Shown here: piece by piece, positions 61,816 through 64,000 of the stretch
Layout: each line of letters begins with the position of its first letter
Position numbering within the stretch: position 1 is the first letter of the stretch
The notes under the pieces: model-generated
The model's input: the letters and a program-made list of their open reading frames with translations, nothing else
The model's database searches: none
What the model was told of the DNA's origin: nothing
NCBI GenBank assembly: GCA_016903695.1
Contig: JADQBB010000009.1
Span: 1 to 64,000 of the forward strand
Origin: Chlorogloea purpurea SAG 13.99
Lineage (GTDB): Bacteria > Cyanobacteriota > Cyanobacteriia > Cyanobacteriales > Microcystaceae
Direction of reading: 5' to 3'
Length of the DNA stretch: 64,000 bases
Translations under genes and position numbers: made by a program

Positions 61816-63669
61816 GTGGTTTCATCAATTTCTAAGCCTAGTATCCCATCAACCACCGTCCCCCAGCGCTGTACAGGTGCTTATGCTTTGATTGACAGCC
61901 TAAAGCGTCACGGCGTTCAGCATATCTTTGGCTATCCTGGGGGAGCAATATTACCCATCTACGATGAACTTCATCGAGCCGAAGCTAGAGGAGACATCGA
62001 ACATATATTAGTTAGACACGAACAAGCAGCAGCCCACGCGGCCGACGGTTACGCGCGCGCCACGGGTAAAGTAGGCGTATGCTTTGCCACTTCAGGGCCG
62101 GGAGCGACCAATCTGGTGACGGGCATAGCTAACGCTCACATGGACTCGATTCCCATGGTGGTGATCACCGGACAGGTAAGCAGGGCGGCCATCGGTTCCG
62201 ATGCTTTCCAAGAAACTGATATTTACGGGATCACTTTACCGATCGTCAAACACTCTTATGTCGCCCGTCACGCCTCGGAAGTAGCCCGCATTATAGCTGA
62301 AGCGTTTCATGTTGCCAGTACCGGCAGACCGGGCCCCGTGCTAGTGGACATCCCGAAAGACGTGGGACAGGAAGAATGCGATTATGTACCGGTAGAACCG
62401 GGTAAGGTGAAACTACACGGTTATCGTCCCACGGTGAAAGGCAATCCCCGTCAGATAAACGCGGCGGTGCATTTGCTCGAGGAAGCCCAAAGACCTTTAC
62501 TGTACGCTGGCGGTGGTGCGATCGCTTCTAACTCCCACAGCCAAATCCAAGAATTAGCCGAACGTTTTCAAATACCCGTCACCACAACTTTAATGGGTAT
62601 CGGCGCTTTCGACGAACACCACCCCCTCTCGGTAGGGATGCTAGGAATGCACGGCACAGCTTACGCTAACTTCGCCGTCAGCGAGTGCGATTTACTCATC
62701 GCCGTGGGTGCTAGATTCGATGACAGGGTAACGGGAAAATTGGATGAATTCGCATCGAGAGCGAAAGTGATCCACATCGACATCGACCCCGCCGAAGTGG
62801 GTAAAAACCGCGCCCCGGAAGTACCTATAGTGGGTGATGTGCGTCATGTATTAGAACAACTACTACACCGGGTGAGAGAGTTAGATTATCCCGCCACTCC
62901 TGGGAAAACTTCTGCTTGGTTGGAAAGGATCGATCGCTGGCGGCAGGATTACCCCCTGAGTGTACCCCATCCCGAAAATACCCTTTCACCCCAAGAAGTG
63001 ATCGTGGAAGTGGGCAGACAAGCGCCCCACGCTTACTACACCACCGATGTAGGTCAACACCAGATGTGGGCGGCCCAATTCCTGAAAAATGGCCCCCGCC
63101 GTTGGATTTCCAGCGCCGGACTCGGTACGATGGGCTTCGGTTTACCTTCGGCCATGGGTGCTAAAGTGGCCGTACCCGATGAGGAAGTTATCTGTATCAG
63201 CGGCGATTCCAGTTTCCAGATGACTTTACAAGAGTTGGGAACGCTATCACAGTATGGTATTAATGTCAAGACGGTTATCATTAATAACGGCTGGCAGGGA
63301 ATGGTGAGACAGTGGCAACAGGCGTTTTACGGTGAGCGTTATTCTTCCTCGAATATGGAAGTGGGTGCGCCGGATTTTGAACTGTTAGCTCAAGCTTATA
63401 ACGTGAAGGGAATGACGGTGCGCGATCGATCCGAGTTATCCGAGAGAGTAGCCGAGATGCTAAGTCACGAGGGGCCGGTAGTGATGAACGTGTTCGTTAC
63501 CAGGGATGAGAACTGTTATCCCATGGTGGCTCCAGGTCAAAGTAACGCTCAGATGATCGGTTTACCCAAACCCCTTCCCCATCTCGGTAACGATCTTAAC
63601 TGTCCCACTTGCGGCACTACTAATGAGGTGGGACATAAATTCTGTGGCGAGTGCGGCACTAAGCTATAA
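61816..63669 (+). CDS. ilvB: Acetolactate synthase large subunit with zinc-ribbon tail
   Basis: A TPP/FAD enzyme joining two pyruvates (or pyruvate and 2-oxobutyrate) in valine, leucine and isoleucine synthesis. The frame is open from 61744, but the GTG at 61816 ([11 protein letters not shown]) is the likely start. It has the TPP-activating Glu in [14 protein letters not shown], the TSGPGATN motif, the FAD domain, [13 protein letters not shown] and the TPP motif [29 protein letters not shown]. The last 25 residues are a zinc ribbon (CPTC...CGEC), an extension seen in cyanobacterial IlvB and absent from E. coli. The regulatory subunit ilvN is not in the window. 617 residues. Confidence 0.93.
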   Translation: MVSSISKPSIPSTTVPQRCTGAYALIDSLKRHGVQHIFGYPGGAILPIYDELHRAEARGDIEHILVRHEQAAAHAADGYARATGKVGVCFATSGPGATNLVTGIANAHMDSIPMVVITGQVSRAAIGSDAFQETDIYGITLPIVKHSYVARHASEVARIIAEAFHVASTGRPGPVLVDIPKDVGQEECDYVPVEPGKVKLHGYRPTVKGNPRQINAAVHLLEEAQRPLLYAGGGAIASNSHSQIQELAERFQIPVTTTLMGIGAFDEHHPLSVGMLGMHGTAYANFAVSECDLLIAVGARFDDRVTGKLDEFASRAKVIHIDIDPAEVGKNRAPEVPIVGDVRHVLEQLLHRVRELDYPATPGKTSAWLERIDRWRQDYPLSVPHPENTLSPQEVIVEVGRQAPHAYYTTDVGQHQMWAAQFLKNGPRRWISSAGLGTMGFGLPSAMGAKVAVPDEEVICISGDSSFQMTLQELGTLSQYGINVKTVIINNGWQGMVRQWQQAFYGERYSSSNMEVGAPDFELLAQAYNVKGMTVRDRSELSERVAEMLSHEGPVVMNVFVTRDENCYPMVAPGQSNAQMIGLPKPLPHLGNDLNCPTCGTTNEVGHKFCGECGTKL

Positions 63670-63746
63670 CGGCCCGGTAATTCCATGTGCGAAGCTCACG
63701 GGATTCCTCGAAAGAATCTCGTGAGTTTCTCGATAACCGACAAAAT

Positions 63747-64000
63747 TTAACGAGAGCGTTTTTTAAGTTTGGAAGCTAAACCCAAACCGCCGAAGACCAG
63801 TAAGCCCACCATGGAAGTAGGTTCCGGTGTACTTAGAGTATTGATCCTTGCATCCTGTAGGAAACTATTTTGGAAAGAGGTGATGGGGCCGCCACCAGCT
63901 CCCCCTGACGTATAGGTATTGGAAACCGCTAGCGATGTTGGTGCGCCGCCTATGAGTGATACTTCAGGAGAGCCACCAATGCTAGTTAAGGTAACGGAAG
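63747..64000 (-). CDS. PEP-CTERM sorting domain protein, C-terminal part
   Basis: The frame enters from beyond the right edge of the window and ends at TAA 63747-63749. The C-terminus reads LSTPEPTSMVGLLVFGGLGLA followed by SKLKKRSR: the PEP motif, a hydrophobic helix and a basic tail. This is the recognition signal for EpsH/exosortase processing, known for exported proteins linked to exopolysaccharide. The part before it is low-complexity Ser/Gly/Thr-rich. The start and function cannot be seen here. Confidence 0.85.
   Translation of the reverse strand, partial: SVTLTSIGGSPEVSLIGGAPTSLAVSNTYTSGGAGGGPITSFQNSFLQDARINTLSTPEPTSMVGLLVFGGLGLASKLKKRSR

Overview
The window is chromosomal DNA of a cyanobacterium. 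It carries psbT, chlD, chlM, an ndhD1-type NDH-1 subunit, a carboxysomal-type beta-carbonic anhydrase, a CrtO-type beta-carotene ketolase, stand-alone homologues of both Orange Carotenoid Protein (OCP) domains, a CphA2-type cyanophycin synthetase and several cyanobacteria-restricted families (DUF1822, DUF4359, CHASE2/CHAT). Cyanobacterial HIP1 octamers (GCGATCGC, e.g. near 7883, 10325 and 11406) and frequent CGATCG also fit. Gene content resembles unicellular Chroococcales-like genomes, but genus cannot be fixed from this window.

Layout. 1-5 kb: a truncated AAA-like ATPase, gloA, carbonic anhydrase, hpnH, panB and an msrA broken by one in-frame stop. 5-7 kb: secreted proteins, one built on a 36-bp tandem repeat. 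7.4-13.6 kb: an exopolysaccharide locus, a GH18/NodB-deacetylase/GT2 fusion followed by two tandem paralogous multi-pass proteins. 13.7-23.7 kb: chlD, recQ, tRNA-His, a DUF4359 protein, a cupin, an ABC exporter, GerMN and DUF2993 proteins and rpsA. 23.9-28.6 kb: nrdR, psbT, then the translation/transcription cluster rplL-rplJ-rplA-rplK-nusG-secE-tRNA-Trp-rplS, all on the minus strand with an L10 leader. 28.7-33.7 kb is an accessory zone: a shortened PBP4-like enzyme, Uma2 nuclease, LRAT/NC protein with a PspA-like tail, and debris of GST, an aspartic protease and aroB around an intact aldo/keto reductase. 33.7-39.2 kb: a coiled-coil protein with Hsp70-like motifs facing a sigma factor-DUF1822-CHAT/CHASE2 operon. 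39-45.8 kb: a TPR protein, chlM, MarC, a HAD phosphatase and ndhD1. 46.6-50.9 kb: a carotenoid photoprotection cluster (helical carotenoid protein, two C-terminal-domain homologues, lipid kinase, crtO). 51-61 kb: antiporter, TIGR03279 radical SAM protein, CphA2, an AT-rich glycosyltransferase, a TPR-CHAT protein and an LptF/G permease. 61-64 kb: tRNA-Glu, a hairpin array, ilvB with a zinc-ribbon tail, and the C-terminus of a PEP-CTERM protein.

The best candidates for under-described biology are: (i) the sigma/DUF1822/CHAT-CHASE2 operon with its convergent Hsp70-like neighbour; (ii) the compact ketocarotenoid locus with two adjacent OCP-CTD homologues and crtO; (iii) an LRAT/NC-domain protein with a PspA/Vipp1-like helical tail; (iv) the three-activity exopolysaccharide fusion. 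Several genes show visible decay (msrA, aroB, GST, aspartic protease).
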